Shown: one piece after another, positions 24,001 to 35,830 of the stretch
Layout of the letters: the number at the start of each line of letters is the position of its first letter
Numbering within the stretch: position 1 is the stretch's first letter
NCBI RefSeq assembly: GCF_030272615.1
Contig: NC_081412.1
Location: forward strand, 98,703,796-98,767,795
DNA: 64,000 nucleotides
Direction: 5' to 3'
From: Cryptomeria japonica
Taxonomy: Eukaryota > Streptophyta > Pinopsida > Cupressales > Cupressaceae
Position numbers and translations under genes: made by a program
The notes under the pieces: model-generated
The model's input: the letters and a program-made list of their open reading frames with translations, nothing else
Database searches by the model: none
Told to the model about the DNA's origin: nothing

Positions 24001-25350
24001 AATTTTCTAATCTTGGATAGGAACCTACACACAGGTTCAGTGTGAACATGTAGGAAGTGGTTTGAGTCGAATATTTTGCGTTTCACTTTTAGTAAAAAGT
24101 TAAGGAAGTCTTTTTTATTTAGCTAATTAAGTCGAATAAAGTAGGTTTGACTTATCTTCAACTCATCTTCAGCTAATTAGTATAAAGATAAGCACAAAAT
24201 AAAAGAAATATATACAGTGGGAAAATACAGTGCAGCTGTCTTGTGAACAGTGCAGAGGTTTATTGTAAGCTCTTCGAAGAGAATGAGAAGCTGATTTGAT
24301 AGTGTAATTATCTGTGTATTTTTTTAATGCTTTTGTTGTTTAAAGTTTCAACTATTGTGTAATTGATAAAATGTTAACTATAATTTTTGCTTATAGAGAA
24401 CATTAGGTCAGCAGTCACCTTGGTTGAAACTCTTCAAATAGGTGGAACAAACAAGATATAATTTGATCTGAATAACAATTGCAATTGATGAGACAAAATA
24501 CTAGCTATGAAATTTATACACAGAACAGAATCTAAATAATTTTGAAAGAACAAAGATAATAAACAATAGGATTGCATTGTAAAAAAATATAGTGTACAAA
24601 AGAGCAATCTCAGTGGAGAGACATATGCCTGAAGTCCTAAATTCTTTATTCAAAATTTACCTATTTTATAGCTTTAACGGTAATATATTAAGGGTTTTTC
24701 TTCCAAACCTGCCAACGTTGTGGTCCTTGGAAGCAAAAATGCACTATCAATAAATAAGGACAACAAAAAAGAATACAGAAAATAATTGCTGGAGTTTATT
24801 AAAGTGATAGTACCACTTGCTGGGGTCACAACACTTTAATGGAAACTTGGAATCTGAACTTCGTATTTGCATTTAAAAGCTCAGATCATAGATTATTTTG
24901 ATTTCTGAAACTACGTGCAAGGGAACCCCAAGGCCAAACTCACTTCAAAGGGCCCTGAACATGCAAAACAAGAAAATGTATAGGATGTTGCAAATAATTG
25001 ATTTTCCAAAAAATTTAAAATTCTACTGAGAACCTATCATTCGGGTGACCCAAACTGCTTCCCATATAACTTTCTCCCACATGTTCATGTCCCATATCAC
25101 AAACCTCTTAGCTTTTTCTTTGAAGCATTTAGCCACTCTTTGCAAAAATCCAACCATATACAATCTGACACTTGAAACTGATTAGGAAAACCATGTTGAT
25201 TGTGACACTGCTTGTATTTTTTACTAGTCCAATAATAAAATCTGTAAGCATGCTATTGAATTCGTCAAATACTACATCATTGGGGACCAATGGTTAAAAC
25301 CAAAGGCATAATTAAAATGGGCTATGACCAGTGGATTTGCCAAAGGCTTA
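21041..25350. other. AT-rich intergenic DNA without a recognised gene
   Basis: About 4.3 kb with several short frames, the longest being 128 codons at 21138-21524 (plus; Lys/Asn-rich, compositionally biased). None resembles a known protein. Around 24040-24400 the sequence has LTR-like character (TATAAAG near 24182 followed by a U5-like stretch), but no paired end or target duplication could be found. Confidence 0.4.
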
Positions 25351-25545
25351 CTTGTTGTGTTGGGCATATCAATGAAAATCATCCCATATGTGTGTAACTC
25401 ATCCATGATTGTGCATGTCCTTTGAATGGCACCTTGCTGTGTTGGACATATCAATGAAAATCATCCCATATGTGTGTAACTCATCCATGATTGCGCATGT
25501 CCTCTGAAGGTACATTCAAAGGACATGCACAATCACGGAATTGAC
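25351..25545. repeat. 82-bp tandem duplication followed by an inverted piece
   Basis: CTTGTTGTGTTGGGCATATC at 25351 recurs at 25433 (CTTGCTGTGTTGGACATATC), with the rest of the unit almost identical. Immediately after the second copy, about 28 bases (about 25512-25540, TTCAAAGGACATGCACAATC) are the reverse complement of the end of the unit (CATGTCCTTTGAA), so this arm can fold back on the repeat. Confidence 0.75.
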
Positions 25546-26099
25546 CACATATCTGTCCATCAGTCTAGAAATGGAACGTAGAGGACATCATCAATTTTGA
25601 GTCCATCACATACCATAAAGAATACCAAAAAAGTTGAAGGGGCATGCTGCATTATTTTAAGCAATGACTTGTGTCAAGCCACAATGGCCACATTCACAAG
25701 GAGAAGCTTGGCAGTTCCATTTTAAACGATTCACTTTTTTCCAGGGCATCTGCCAATTCAATAATCTATCAACCACACCAAAAACAGAATCAGTGCTTAT
25801 GAGCTGTGTTCAGACCCTACTTTTGATTGTCCATCTTTGCAATTGCTAAGATGAACAAGAATTTATATACAACATGACATAATGCCCAAGCTTTGGCAAG
25901 TACAACTGCATAGCAGCAAAAATCGTTTGGAGAAAAATCGGGAAAAGATCATGAAAAATTCGGATTTAAGGAAAAAGGTATATTATTATTGTTTTGCTCC
26001 GTATTATTATTAATAATTCTATTTTTATATTACAATAATAATATAATTATAACATATGATTATATTATATTATTAAATAATATTAATACAACAAAATAA
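25546..26099. other. Intergenic DNA
   Basis: Nothing recognised. The right part (about 25990-26130) is an A/T-only stretch made of TATTA/TAATA words. Confidence 0.4.
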
Positions 26100-26362
26100 T
26101 TAATAATATAACATAATATATAATGCCAAACGCACAATATTAAATAATAACTTAAGCCGCTTCACAAAAACCATAAAAAGCAATCTGAACTGTGGGCACC
26201 AAGTTCTGGTGCTCAAAACATCCGACTCATCTTCATCAATATCCATATTAAGAATTTGTGGCTTGCCTAGTGTTTCTGTCATTTGTGTACTCGGCTATGA
26301 TTGTTGCAGAAAGCATATAGTCCCCGCCGATGCCAAAGCCAAGACAGACCTGAAAAAGCATA
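26100..26362 (-). pseudogene. PHT1-like phosphate transporter exon fragment
   Basis: Minus-strand translation across 26250-26360 reads LGFGIGGDYMLSATIIAEY. This matches the PHT1 (plant high-affinity inorganic phosphate:H+ symporter, MFS superfamily) signature around GGDYPLSATI-SE, with Met for the conserved Pro. It is preceded by a good 3' splice acceptor (TTTTTCAG|GT at about 26352-26353), as expected for an internal exon. Soon afterwards the frame loses similarity and stops. A second frame (26100-26282) contains an acidic segment DIDEDESDVLSTRTW and RLLFMVFVKR, which may correspond to the PHT1 central loop and next helix. The remaining transporter is absent nearby, so this is a captured or relic fragment. 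Confidence 0.55.
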
Positions 26363-27040
26363 ATTTTTTTTGCTCTATTTTGGAGTCTTATGGGTTCGCA
26401 GATCATGGAAAAATTAGATTCATTTTTGTGGTTTAATGTGATTTCCAATGCAAAATAAAATGTGATTTTTACCAGGTTCTGTGATTTTATAAAAATCGCC
26501 CCCCACTTTGATGTCTCGTGCCCAGAAGAGTCAGACCATCGCCAATGCCACAAATGGTTGACCTAGGCAGGCAGCAACTTAGTTGCCACATCCCATATGT
26601 TGGATGTTGAGGTGGAATAGTCACAAATAGGTAGAACATCTTTTCTGACGATCATTCTACAACTTGCTTAGAATTGCTTAAATTATAAAGGCTTGTGATC
26701 TACGATATGATTGTGCTTTACCCAAAATGTAATGATAATGTAGAGCTCTTTGTCATATATCAAATACATGTTCAATGTGATGAATGTCTCATTATAGTAG
26801 GCAGTTAGGTGCCCATGCTAGGTGAGCACAACACCAAGTGCATAGTTACCTCTTGACTTCAAGAGATTATTTTAGATTTGATAGGTTAAACCATTAAAGA
26901 GTAAAGCTGAACAAAACCTCTCTTCAGTTGTACATATGATCGATGTTTTGCTTTTGTACAAATAAACTTGGTTTTCACTCCATGCATCACCTAGTTTAGA
27001 GGCAATGAAATGCGGCAGAACCTAAGCATGATATTTTAGT

Positions 27041-27180
27041 AGAAACTCACTAAATCTATTTATCCTGGCTTGCTCAATTGGTCAATCCTAAGAAACTCAC
27101 TGGATCTGTTTATCCTGGCTTCCTCAATTGGTCAATCATACGAAACTGAATCTGTTTATCCTGGCCTGCTCAATTGGCCT
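27041..27180. repeat. 50-bp tandem triplication
   Basis: Three consecutive units starting AGAAACTCAC (27041), AGAAACTCAC (27091) and CGAAACTGAA (27141), each containing TTTATCCTGGC and CTCAATTGG. The third unit is a few bases shorter. Confidence 0.8.
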
Positions 27181-27559
27181 TTTTGTAAATCTGCCTACAC
27201 AAGTCATTAATCAAAATGTAATCTTATCTTTTTGAATAAATATCATGAGAGGCTCCTTCACTCACTTTAGCCGAAAAAAGAGACCCATTAGGTTGTGAGT
27301 CTTTTGGGCTAGCTAGTCTCTAATGACCCATTTTTTCTTTCAGTTGATGCATACATCATCCTTGTCGATGACCTACTCTAGATATTAGATCCTCCACGTT
27401 GAAGACACACTTCATCAACTTGTACTGAAGCAAGATATGTTGCTGGTTCAAGTACAAGTTCAGCAGTTAAGCCAACTTTTCTCCCTAGCTCATTAAAATA
27501 ACTATAATTTGCATTTCAAAAATATATATAGAATTGAGAATACATCTAATATCAAATCA

Positions 27560-28900
27560 AATCATATTGATCTTTGTCAAGAGCATCAATGTCATCAACT
27601 AGTTTGTTAGAACCACAAGCAGTCCAAACACCATTCCCACTTGTTCCATTATGCAAGTTCTATGCAGTATCCTCATGCCCCTCATTATGCAAGGAAATTT
27701 GTACAACAAAAGCATCCCAATCGACATTCTCAAGGGCTACATCCCAATTTCCCATCACCCCCTATTTGTCCTCATTTTGCTTATGTGAGAGGTGGTACAA
27801 GTTGAAATGCACATACTTCTTTTTGCAGTCAATCAATATAACCTTCTTTAACTTCACCCTCTCAAGCAAAGAAAGTATCTGTGTTAAAATACTTGGGGGT
27901 CATGACAAAGAGTAGGATGTGTGATCACCTCATTCCTCTATTCAAATATTGTTTGCACTTGTTCTCAAAATGTTTATGACATGCCTTTAATCTTGACCAT
28001 TGAAGGTCTCTTTGTATTACCATGGCACGCGATGTCTCTCCCGCCTGTTCCTGCACTTCAAAGGTTGCTAATTACAATGGCAATCAATGCCTATCCCACC
28101 TTCACAAGTTGTCTTCAAACAATTGAATGTGAGGCAAATTGAGTCTCCACAACCTAATATGTTAAAAAATTTAGAACGCGTTAAAAAAGTATATGCTAAG
28201 TATTAAGAAGTAAAATACAAATATAACTATCAAAAATATAGATTAAAACTTCATAGCAAATTCATAAATTACAAAATGATAATAAGCTTACATTCAACAA
28301 CTTACTTGGAGAACATGAAGATGGTTGTTGACATATGATGATCAGTCACAAACATGAAAATCTCCTTAGTGGCATTGTTGATGGCTTGTGACATACGTGC
28401 CAAGCTTCTGAAACATCAATTATAGTGAATGGACAACACTTGGTATGCAAAATATGTGCTCATATCTTGCTTCAACCAATAACCCTACAACTTTATAGTT
28501 CTTTGCATTTTCTATTATAACTTGGACAATATTTCATGGCTCCACCATGTCAATCGACTCTATCAAAATATTCACAATGAAATTTGTGTCCTTCAAATCA
28601 CCCTCACAATCAACTATCTTTGAAACAAAGCCCCTTTAGGCAACACTAAAATGATATTAAATAGGGATCTATTTTTGGAATATTTTGCATCCATCAAAAG
28701 TGATGGATACTCCTATTTCAATCGTTGAATTCCTACTGATGGCAATTAAGTATCTACAAAAAACAATTCCTTGGCCAATAAGGTGTTGTGTACCTTTTCA
28801 TATCTAGGACCTATATATCTTATGGGTGCCTCATTAATCACCCTCACCAATTGACACCAAAAGTGACCATTAAAGGTTGAAAAGAGATCTATTAGGATAA
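27560..28900 (-). pseudogene. Decayed hAT transposase (DUF659 type)
   Basis: Reading the minus strand from about 28870 down to 28300, with frame changes, gives segments diagnostic of DUF659 hAT transposases: VINEAPI…YEKVHNTLLAKE, then SLLMDAKYSKNRSLFNII (degenerate SDGWTDAKNRPLINI), LPKGALFQ, SIDMVEP-NIVQVI-ENA, and GLLVEARYEHIF with a conserved C-VHSL-like end. At least six stops or shifts interrupt it. A further minus-strand segment at about 27560-27910 contains NWDVALENVDWDAFV, compatible with the region after the hAT dimerisation domain. No terminal inverted repeats or 8-bp duplication were found, so the element ends are undefined. Confidence 0.6.
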
Positions 28901-29940
28901 ATGCATGTAATGTGCTCATTAGCAATTTTGCTCACCACAACATGAACAACTTTCTCTATTGGCTTGCACCCCTAATTCTTTTGCTAAAAAGGGCTATCAT
29001 CTTCTTGGGAAGATGGTGTTGCAAGAAATGAATTAGGCAGCCACTATACAATTCATATTAAAGAAACGAATGTGGCAGCCACTAACAAAAATGAGTTTCT
29101 AAAGGGGTAAATTGATCAATTTACGCCAGCAACAAAGGGGATGTGCTTCTTCAAGTAAATGCTGTGCCAGACTTTTGGAAGATTCATTGGAGGATGACAA
29201 GACCTTTAGAGCCTTCCTTGATGCATCACCTTTCATTATGGGGCTATAATATGGTACGGCCCCTTTTGGGAGCCTTGCGATAGTACAGCTGGGTAGATTT
29301 CAACTACAGTAAAATATAATTTTTAATTCATATTTTCAATACACACAATGCACTAATTTTTTTGCTCATTTCACATGCACAGCACAACAATCTCTATTAA
29401 ATATATTTGCTTGCACACAGAGAACTCACAAATTTATAACTGCCTACAAAAATGTTATAAATTTATTACTTGTAAACTTGGCAAACCTGAATATCCTATA
29501 AATCACATTGCTCCAAACCCTTATTTTGCAAACATTAAACCCAAATGTGAATTCTAAGTGAATCCACCTCTAAATCCTTTCTTCACACACTGCAATTCTG
29601 GATGAATCGCACAGTATTGGCTAAGGAGAAATCTTTCACCCCAAAACCAATTTTACCTTAGGATTTCAACCTCACAAAGAAAACAAGACTTGATATTCTT
29701 CTCCTCCAAATCTCTCTCCTATAAACACTTTTTAAACATTCTGAAAATTATAATTTTGAATTACTTTTTAATAATAACTTTCAGCTCCAAATAAGTGAGA
29801 ATTTAATTTTTTGATTTTCCAACACTTCAGTCACTTAAAATTCACCTTTATAAATACTTAAAATAAGTTGCCTTTTGATTAACCTTTTTACAACTGAAAT
29901 ATTCATTATATAATATTTTAATTATTTTTCCACTCATTTG
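28901..29940. other. Intergenic DNA
   Basis: No recognised gene. It probably includes the rest of the decayed hAT element on its left; the remainder is AT-rich. Confidence 0.35.
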
Positions 29941-30056
29941 CCCAAAGTTGCGAAAAAATACAAAAAAAGCCCAAAGGTAATTCTGAAAATGCCAACATGC
30001 CCAAAGCTGCAAAAAATACAAAATAACCCAAAGGTAATTCTGAATATGCCAACATA
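29941..30056. repeat. 59-bp tandem duplication
   Basis: CCCAAAGTTGCGAAAAAATA at 29941 recurs at 30000 (CCCAAAGCTGCAAAAAATAC). Both units end in TCTGAA(A/T)ATGCCAACAT. Confidence 0.75.
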
Positions 30057-31299
30057 CACAGAAGCTCACTGGATATCCAACATAAAAAAAATTGATACTT
30101 TCCAATAATAGAGTACTTTTCCAAAAACTGTAGCATTAGGATTTTTGAAACTGTTCCATGAAAGAACCAATAGATTCAACTCGATCTCCTGAACAAAATG
30201 CCAATAACTAAATTTCAATCCGAAAAGGTTGGCGCTCTCCAAGAAAGTTGGAGCTTTAAAAAATGTTGGAAATGCTACATATATAGGGGGCATTACAAAA
30301 AGTTGAAGCAAGAGTAGGGGTCAACACGGAGCCCAAACCAAGGAAGCATTCAGCTGGTATCAAAACATAATACACCACATAGTAGTATTGAGTGGGTGGA
30401 CATCACGTGACAATAGCCCCTCCAAAGAAGGCCTAAAGAGAGTTCTTCCCTTTGAAAAGTAGTCTTGACTCTGAAGCAAACTTGAACATTTGTTTCTTCA
30501 AAACAAAGGAACAAGCTGTTTATGAGACAAATATACATAGAATAGAGAACTACTAATTGGAGATCCACAAATAATAACACTAGGCAAGCTGAACAAATAG
30601 TAGGAGCGACTAGTATTGAGAGGGAACTTGCAATTGTGTAAGACAAGGTATGCATCAATGCCAAAGAAAGCATTGAGTATAGGGATGTGTCTGATAGTGG
30701 TAAGGAACTTCTAGCATAGACTTTCCCTAGAAGTATTGTATTTGCAGGGTCACCTCAAAGAAATTCCATGGATATTCTGTCTATTCCACCTCCTCAAAAA
30801 CAGAAGTTACGAAAGTTTATTGGAGATTGATCTCAAGATCTCATCCATCATTCTAGTGCATGCATCCATGCAATACCCTATGGGCTACCAATGGCTAGAC
30901 AGACTGATAAGACTAGTTCAGATGCTTTCCAAACACAATTGAATGAACTGCAATTGATTGGTATATTAATATTGCAAATCCTAAGAAAGCCACATGAGAC
31001 AAAGTAAGGCATTTGAGAAACAATTCAAACTTGAGGGATGACAACAATATTGTTGTTGTTGGTATTGGCATAGAGTTAAGGTTTAAATGTGTTTTTTTTG
31101 TTCTTGCCTCAATGCTTCAAACCTCATTGGGGTGTTATTCTTCAATGTTTATGTTGGGGATGATGTCCCCCATTTGTGACCTTACGGGTTCATAGCCCTG
31201 AGTCAAAAGTGTTTACCCCTTTAAAAGAACACAATATTGTTACAAAAATCTATAATAGCAGATAGGCTAAACATAGAAACTATGAGCCTACAATAGGAG
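30057..31299. other. Intergenic DNA
   Basis: Short frames on both strands (for example minus 30350-30673, 107 codons) match no family I recognise. Probably old TE sequence. Confidence 0.35.
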
Positions 31300-31722
31300 G
31301 CTCAAAGAACTATTAAGCAAATTTGAGAAGGAAACAATCAATGGTTTGAATACTTTAAGTTCATCAATGGGTTGAACCCTAGTTAAGAAGGAAGATTAAG
31401 GTAGTTCCACCCTCATCTTATGAGGATACATATAAACATGCAATGCATGTCGCAAGTGAAACCAGATATGCTTTTTCTTGACTAACACAAATGATTCTAA
31501 TTCAAGTGATAATGATGTAGGATCAATTCAAGCTCTCCATATGGACATGCTTAGGATTATCAAAGAGCTAAAGGACCTATTGTCACAAAAGTTGAACCCG
31601 CTTGATGAACAACCTTGATCATCAACCTTGTGCAACGTGGAAACAACCTCCCAAAGTGGGACTTGCAGAAGTGAGGTTGAGTCTCTGGAGAAAGCCAACT
31701 TCCTTTCCAATCCGAGTGCAAG
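31300..31722 (+). pseudogene. Possible retrotransposon gag fragment
   Basis: Plus-strand frames, with shifts, show FINGLNP, then RKIKVVPPSSYEDTYKHAM and ASETRYAFS. This resembles the end of a gypsy/copia gag capsid (FI-GL-P...R--V-----S-EEA---A) followed by a polar tail. Stops interrupt it and no zinc knuckle is visible. It ends where an LTR-like TGTTGGAC begins (31723). Confidence 0.35.
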
Positions 31723-32934
31723 TGTTGGACTAAGCCAACACTGAAATATCTATTCTACTGGTCTGACAGGGAAAAGGGAGAAAGAAGGGATGCTTGAAAG
31801 AAGGGAAATGAGGTTCACACCTAGATCGAAAATTTGATCTTCTTGCCTATAACTACACAAGACATTAATGAAAATCAACCAAGAATATGCATAACTTCCT
31901 ATCCTAGTTAGCTTCCCAAAGCATGAATGCGGGTTGGAATTCTTATAAAACTCAAAAGAAGGTGCACTTAGCTCACAAATGAAGTTCTAAGAGGGATCAA
32001 CACAGTTGCACATACTCAAAAAACAAACAAGAATGCATCTCAATAGAGGTAAAAGATATTACACAGATTATCAAAACTGAAAGTAGGCAAGATAGTTAAC
32101 TTTATTAATGCAAAAGCAAGACAACATTTACAATTGCCGAGAAATAAGAATTCTGCAATAGAAAAGAAAGAATATCCTGAGAAAATATACAAAAATTGCC
32201 TTTATAGCTGAGGCATAACTCAAAATTGAAAACCACAGCTGGAAACCCTAACCCTCCTATGGTTAGGTTACAAAATAGCAAAGAGGAGAAGATCAGATCG
32301 ACTGATCTGATATGCATTGCGCAAGGACGGCTCTGCAAGTGGTCATCATCTCTAAAAGAGGCAAAAGGGGTTACAGGAGAAGACATCTTTGTGCACAAGT
32401 GCATCGTGGAGGCATGACAAAGCCAAAAATTCTTCAAAATGCATTAAAGAGGCATGGGGTGGCGTCTGAGATCGGCCTCAAGGTCACTTCTGGAGTAAAT
32501 GGTGAAAATCCCAGGTGGTTGTATGCAAAAAGGATTAGATATTAGGAGCCGACTTAGCAAAAAACGTCCTCGACCATTGGGTCGGCAACCACCCACCTGT
32601 AGAACTTTAAAATTCTAACGGTCACCGCAATTTGAATGTCAACCATCAATCAAGAGATCTCACGTGAAGATGGACGCACGAGATCTTCCCACATAATCGC
32701 TTAAAAGCCCAACTGGAGATCAAGTTACGCTTGTCGGATCGGGATTAAGTGATCATCAACTGTGAAAAAAGGTCGGGCCCACTGCATCTCACATTTTGTT
32801 GAGACTAGGCACTTCGGTAAGACCTAAAAAAGCATCATGCAGCATGGAAAGTTAGGCCGAAAAGGCCTTTGCCACTCGGGGCCAACCACGACTGTCGCCC
32901 GCCAGCATCACTTATCGCCTTGAAAATTCACCGT
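31723..32934 (-). repeat. Possible 3' LTR / 3' UTR of a Tat/Ogre-like gypsy element
   Basis: It begins TGTTGGACTAAG on the plus strand, an acceptable LTR end for a minus-strand element, and sits on the 3' side of the integrase relic at 33905-34909. No second LTR, polypurine tract or target duplication could be paired with it, so the assignment rests on position only. No coding frame in it is convincing. Confidence 0.3.
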
Positions 32935-33515
32935 GGAATGGCGGTGAGCACCTTTGTTTTTCTTGTTGTTTACCCTGCACAGTCCCTCTGCATCCTTGAA
33001 AACCGTTGCGGGATGGCGGGATAACTATCCGGCCAACCCACAATTTACCCCACGGCACCCATGAATTAACCGGCTTCGCCCTACGGGATGGCGGGGAAGC
33101 CCTTTGTTTTTCTTTGTTGCTCTTCCCTTGCAAGCCGCCATTAGGCACTCTGAAATGCCTACAGGGTGATGGGGAAGCCCCCCCATATTTCGCCAAGACA
33201 TCGCCTTTCGGCTAGACAAAATAACCCTCACATCGCCCCGGAAAGCTATGCTGAAAAACCTTGGAGTGGCATGCGAGATGGCGGGATGACATCTGCCCCT
33301 AGCCTTGTTTACCCCGCAGTGTCCTTTGTGTGCTTTATCCTTCCTCGCAGGGTAGCGGGGAAGAGACTTCCTCTTTGTTCCCCCGCTATCTCACGCACAA
33401 CTTCGTCCTTCTCTTTTGCTTGTGCGGGGTGGATGATATCATAGGCCGGATTCACCATCCCGCTATCCCACAACAACATCTGTTGGCCTTAGAAAATCTT
33501 GCGAGGTAGCAGGGC
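32935..33515. repeat. Diverged tandem array, unit about 76 bp, GC-rich
   Basis: The core GGGATGGCGGG-(A/G)A recurs in variants at about 32935, 33010, 33085, 33163, 33274, 33350, 33425 and 33502. The spacings are mostly 75-78 bp (one is 111). Several units share CCTTTGTTTTTCTTGTTG or a similar stretch between cores. The array is far more GC-rich than its surroundings. Frames such as minus 32912-33196 arise from the repeat and are not genes. Confidence 0.7.
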
Positions 33516-33904
33516 CCTTAACATAACAAGATACCGCCATCGGCCTGTAAGAGGAAATAAAGGGAAACCGGCCAGCGAACGATAAGGAACCCTCCAGCCA
33601 GTAGCCTTAAGTGAGTTGACTAGCCGACCCGATCAACACAAAAATACAATTGAAACTCGAAAGAAAAGGTCCCTCTGCATGTTGCCAATACAGTGCACAT
33701 AACACACAATTTATGCAAAACTTTGAATTTTCTCATATTGGATCTACAACTAAGTTGGCCAAAAAAGGTCACAAAAGGAGAACAGAAAAGGGAAACCTCC
33801 TTGCATCTGTAAAAGATCAAAATTTGGCCAATCTGAAGGGATTGACTTGTGCATGAGCACTTATGGAAAACAGAACATAAATTACAGATATTCACAATAT
33901 TTAC

Positions 33905-34909
33905 CCTAAGCACATGATTTGAGAAGTATACCGTTACCTATAATAGGGAGGTCATCACCGTTTAGCCTGGCTAAATTGAAAGAATTGGCCTTCTTGCAGC
34001 TTGTAATCACATAAGGACAACTCCATATTGCATCAAATTTTGAGTGTCTCCCTGCTTTTGCTCTGTCAACATCCCATTTTAGAACAAGATCTCCGACCTA
34101 GAAGGTTCTCAAAATGGCTTTCTTGTCAAAATACTTTTTAACCTATCCCTGATGGACATTTAGGATCTGCATAGCTCTCTCTGACCTCTTCAAGCTCTGT
34201 AAGTTCGGCATACCTCACCGATAAGGCATCATTTTCCAAGAGCTCCAACTCATGCTAGGTCTAGAGATGGCAACTCAAGGGATAAGGGAAGCCTTGCTTA
34301 CCTTCCATATACTAGCATGACAGGTGAGTTGCCTAAAGCTCTTTTCGGAGTGATTCTATTAGCCCATAGGGCTGTTCCCAACTTTAGGTGCCATGACCTC
34401 TAATTGTTTTCAAGAGTCCTCTTGATGATTCTAATGAAATTTTTGTTAAAGGACTCAGCAAAGCCATTGCCTTCGGGATAATAATTTGATGAGGTTTTCA
34501 GAAACACGTCATGTTGGACTGCCCATAGATTGATCTGAGATCCCACTAAGACCTTAGCATTGCCTAGTATAATTGTGGAAAGGGCTCCAAATCTGGTTGC
34601 AATTCCTTCAAGGAATTGAACCACTAAATTTTCAATTGCATCCTTCAAAGCAACTGCCTCCGTCCATCTTGTGAAATAGTCGGTGGCAGCCAAAATCCAC
34701 TTGTGGCCTACACTTGACATTGGATTGATAGGGCCAATGAAATCAAGCCCCCATTGTGCAAAAGGTTGATCAACAGACATGGGATGAAGGGGCAGAGCTA
34801 CCAATCTTTGTTTGCCTGCAAAGAGTGCACACTCCTTGCACTTCCTGACCCACTTCTGAGCATCACTAAATAGAGAAGGCCAATAATAGCATGTCCTTAC
34901 GGTTTTCAT
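33905..34909 (-). pseudogene. Ty3/gypsy integrase, Tat/Ogre-like, 5'-truncated and catalytically damaged
   Basis: The open part (34400-34909, 169 residues) begins inside the zinc-binding region (CYYWPSLF; Cys24, Cys27) and covers the integrase core. The first acid is Asp56 in WGLDFIGPI; the second acidic position is Gly116 (IILGNAK, where Tat/Athila-type proteins normally have SDNAK); the third acid is Glu152 (GFAESFNK). The sequence style WGLDFIGPINP...GHKWIL-ATDYFT-W is that of the Tat/Ogre/Athila branch. Downstream, to about 33905, further minus-strand segments (ALWANRITPKRALG, then GDLVLKWD-like pieces) continue integrase with many stops. RT and RNase H are absent upstream; the sequence changes abruptly at about 34912. 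Confidence 0.78.
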
Positions 34910-34912
34910 GGT

Positions 34913-35830
34913 TGTGGTGCCTTGGAAATCATGAAAACTTCAAAATTCCCAACCTAAGTGCAAATAGCGCCCAAGGAAGAATATAGGCACCAAACTCAAG
35001 AGATGATGGAAAATCAAACGAAGTGGAAATTCCTACTTCAATGCAGAATAGCGCCCAAAGTGTCGAGAAGGCACCAAACAAGGGTTAGCATGAAAATTTT
35101 GGAAAACTCAAAATTCCATGATATAATGAAATTCACGCTCTAGTCAAGGAAAGGATATCAAAATGGCTAAGGCATGGAAATGATGAATTCCTTCACATAG
35201 TGGATTCCACACCAAAGGAGGAAATTTTTTCCAAGGATAAGGAAAATCCAAGGGTCAAGGAGGAATGGCAAAGCGGAAATTCCCTCTGGAAAAATTTAAA
35301 AATTTCCATTTTTAGGCACCAAATCTTGTCAGAATCCGAAAATTTTTCCAGATTTGGAATCATGAGAGAATTCCCTCTCCATTGGACCCGAGTCCTAAAT
35401 TTTAGGGGAATCCCTAAAAATAGGAGATGATGGAAAAGCATGGAAAAATTCCATCCAAAGCAAGAATACTCAAGCCAAGGAGATGAATTAGGTGAATCTT
35501 GAAGAATATTCCAATTTCCCTCCAAAATTTGAAAAATGGAAATTAATGAGTTACCAAGTGACACATGACTTAATGCATTAAGAGAAATTTCCAAATTTGT
35601 ACTCAACTACAAAGGAAATTCCATTTGCATGCGCAGTGATTGGGGAAGTATGACGCACAATGAATGCAATTGCTGAATTAGATTCCTCCCAACTTAGCAA
35701 CACATAAGGGAAATTCTATATAAGCATGAGGATGCATTTCATTTCTCACATGTAGGATTTAAGAAAGAAGAGTTGGAGAGGAGAGTCATACTTAGAGAAA
35801 TTTTCATCATTTTCAAGAAGCTTTTCCAAG
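34913..35830 (+). promoter_or_regulatory. LTR-U3-like region with a TATA box
   Basis: Purine-rich sequence built from repeated GGAAATTCC-like words and AGCGCCCAA motifs (34963, 35050). It leads to a TATA box CTATATAAGC (35716-35725), about 110 bp before the ATG at 35831. A very similar style of sequence precedes the TATA box at 47861-47870. This suggests the left LTR/leader of the plus-strand element that carries 35831-36757. No LTR ends could be paired. Long antisense frames here are low-complexity artefacts. Confidence 0.4.

Noticed and set aside
32912-33444. Several Pro/Arg/Gly-rich ORFs on both strands
   Set aside because: They arise from the GC-rich tandem array of about 76 bp units.
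32935-33515. Possible CRISPR-like repeat-spacer pattern
   Set aside because: Eukaryotic context; the cores are diverged, the spacers are themselves similar and no cas genes exist. A decayed tandem repeat explains it.
35193-35606. 137-codon minus-strand ORF
   Set aside because: Composed of repeated GGAAATTCC-type words in an LTR-like region; composition explains the open frame.
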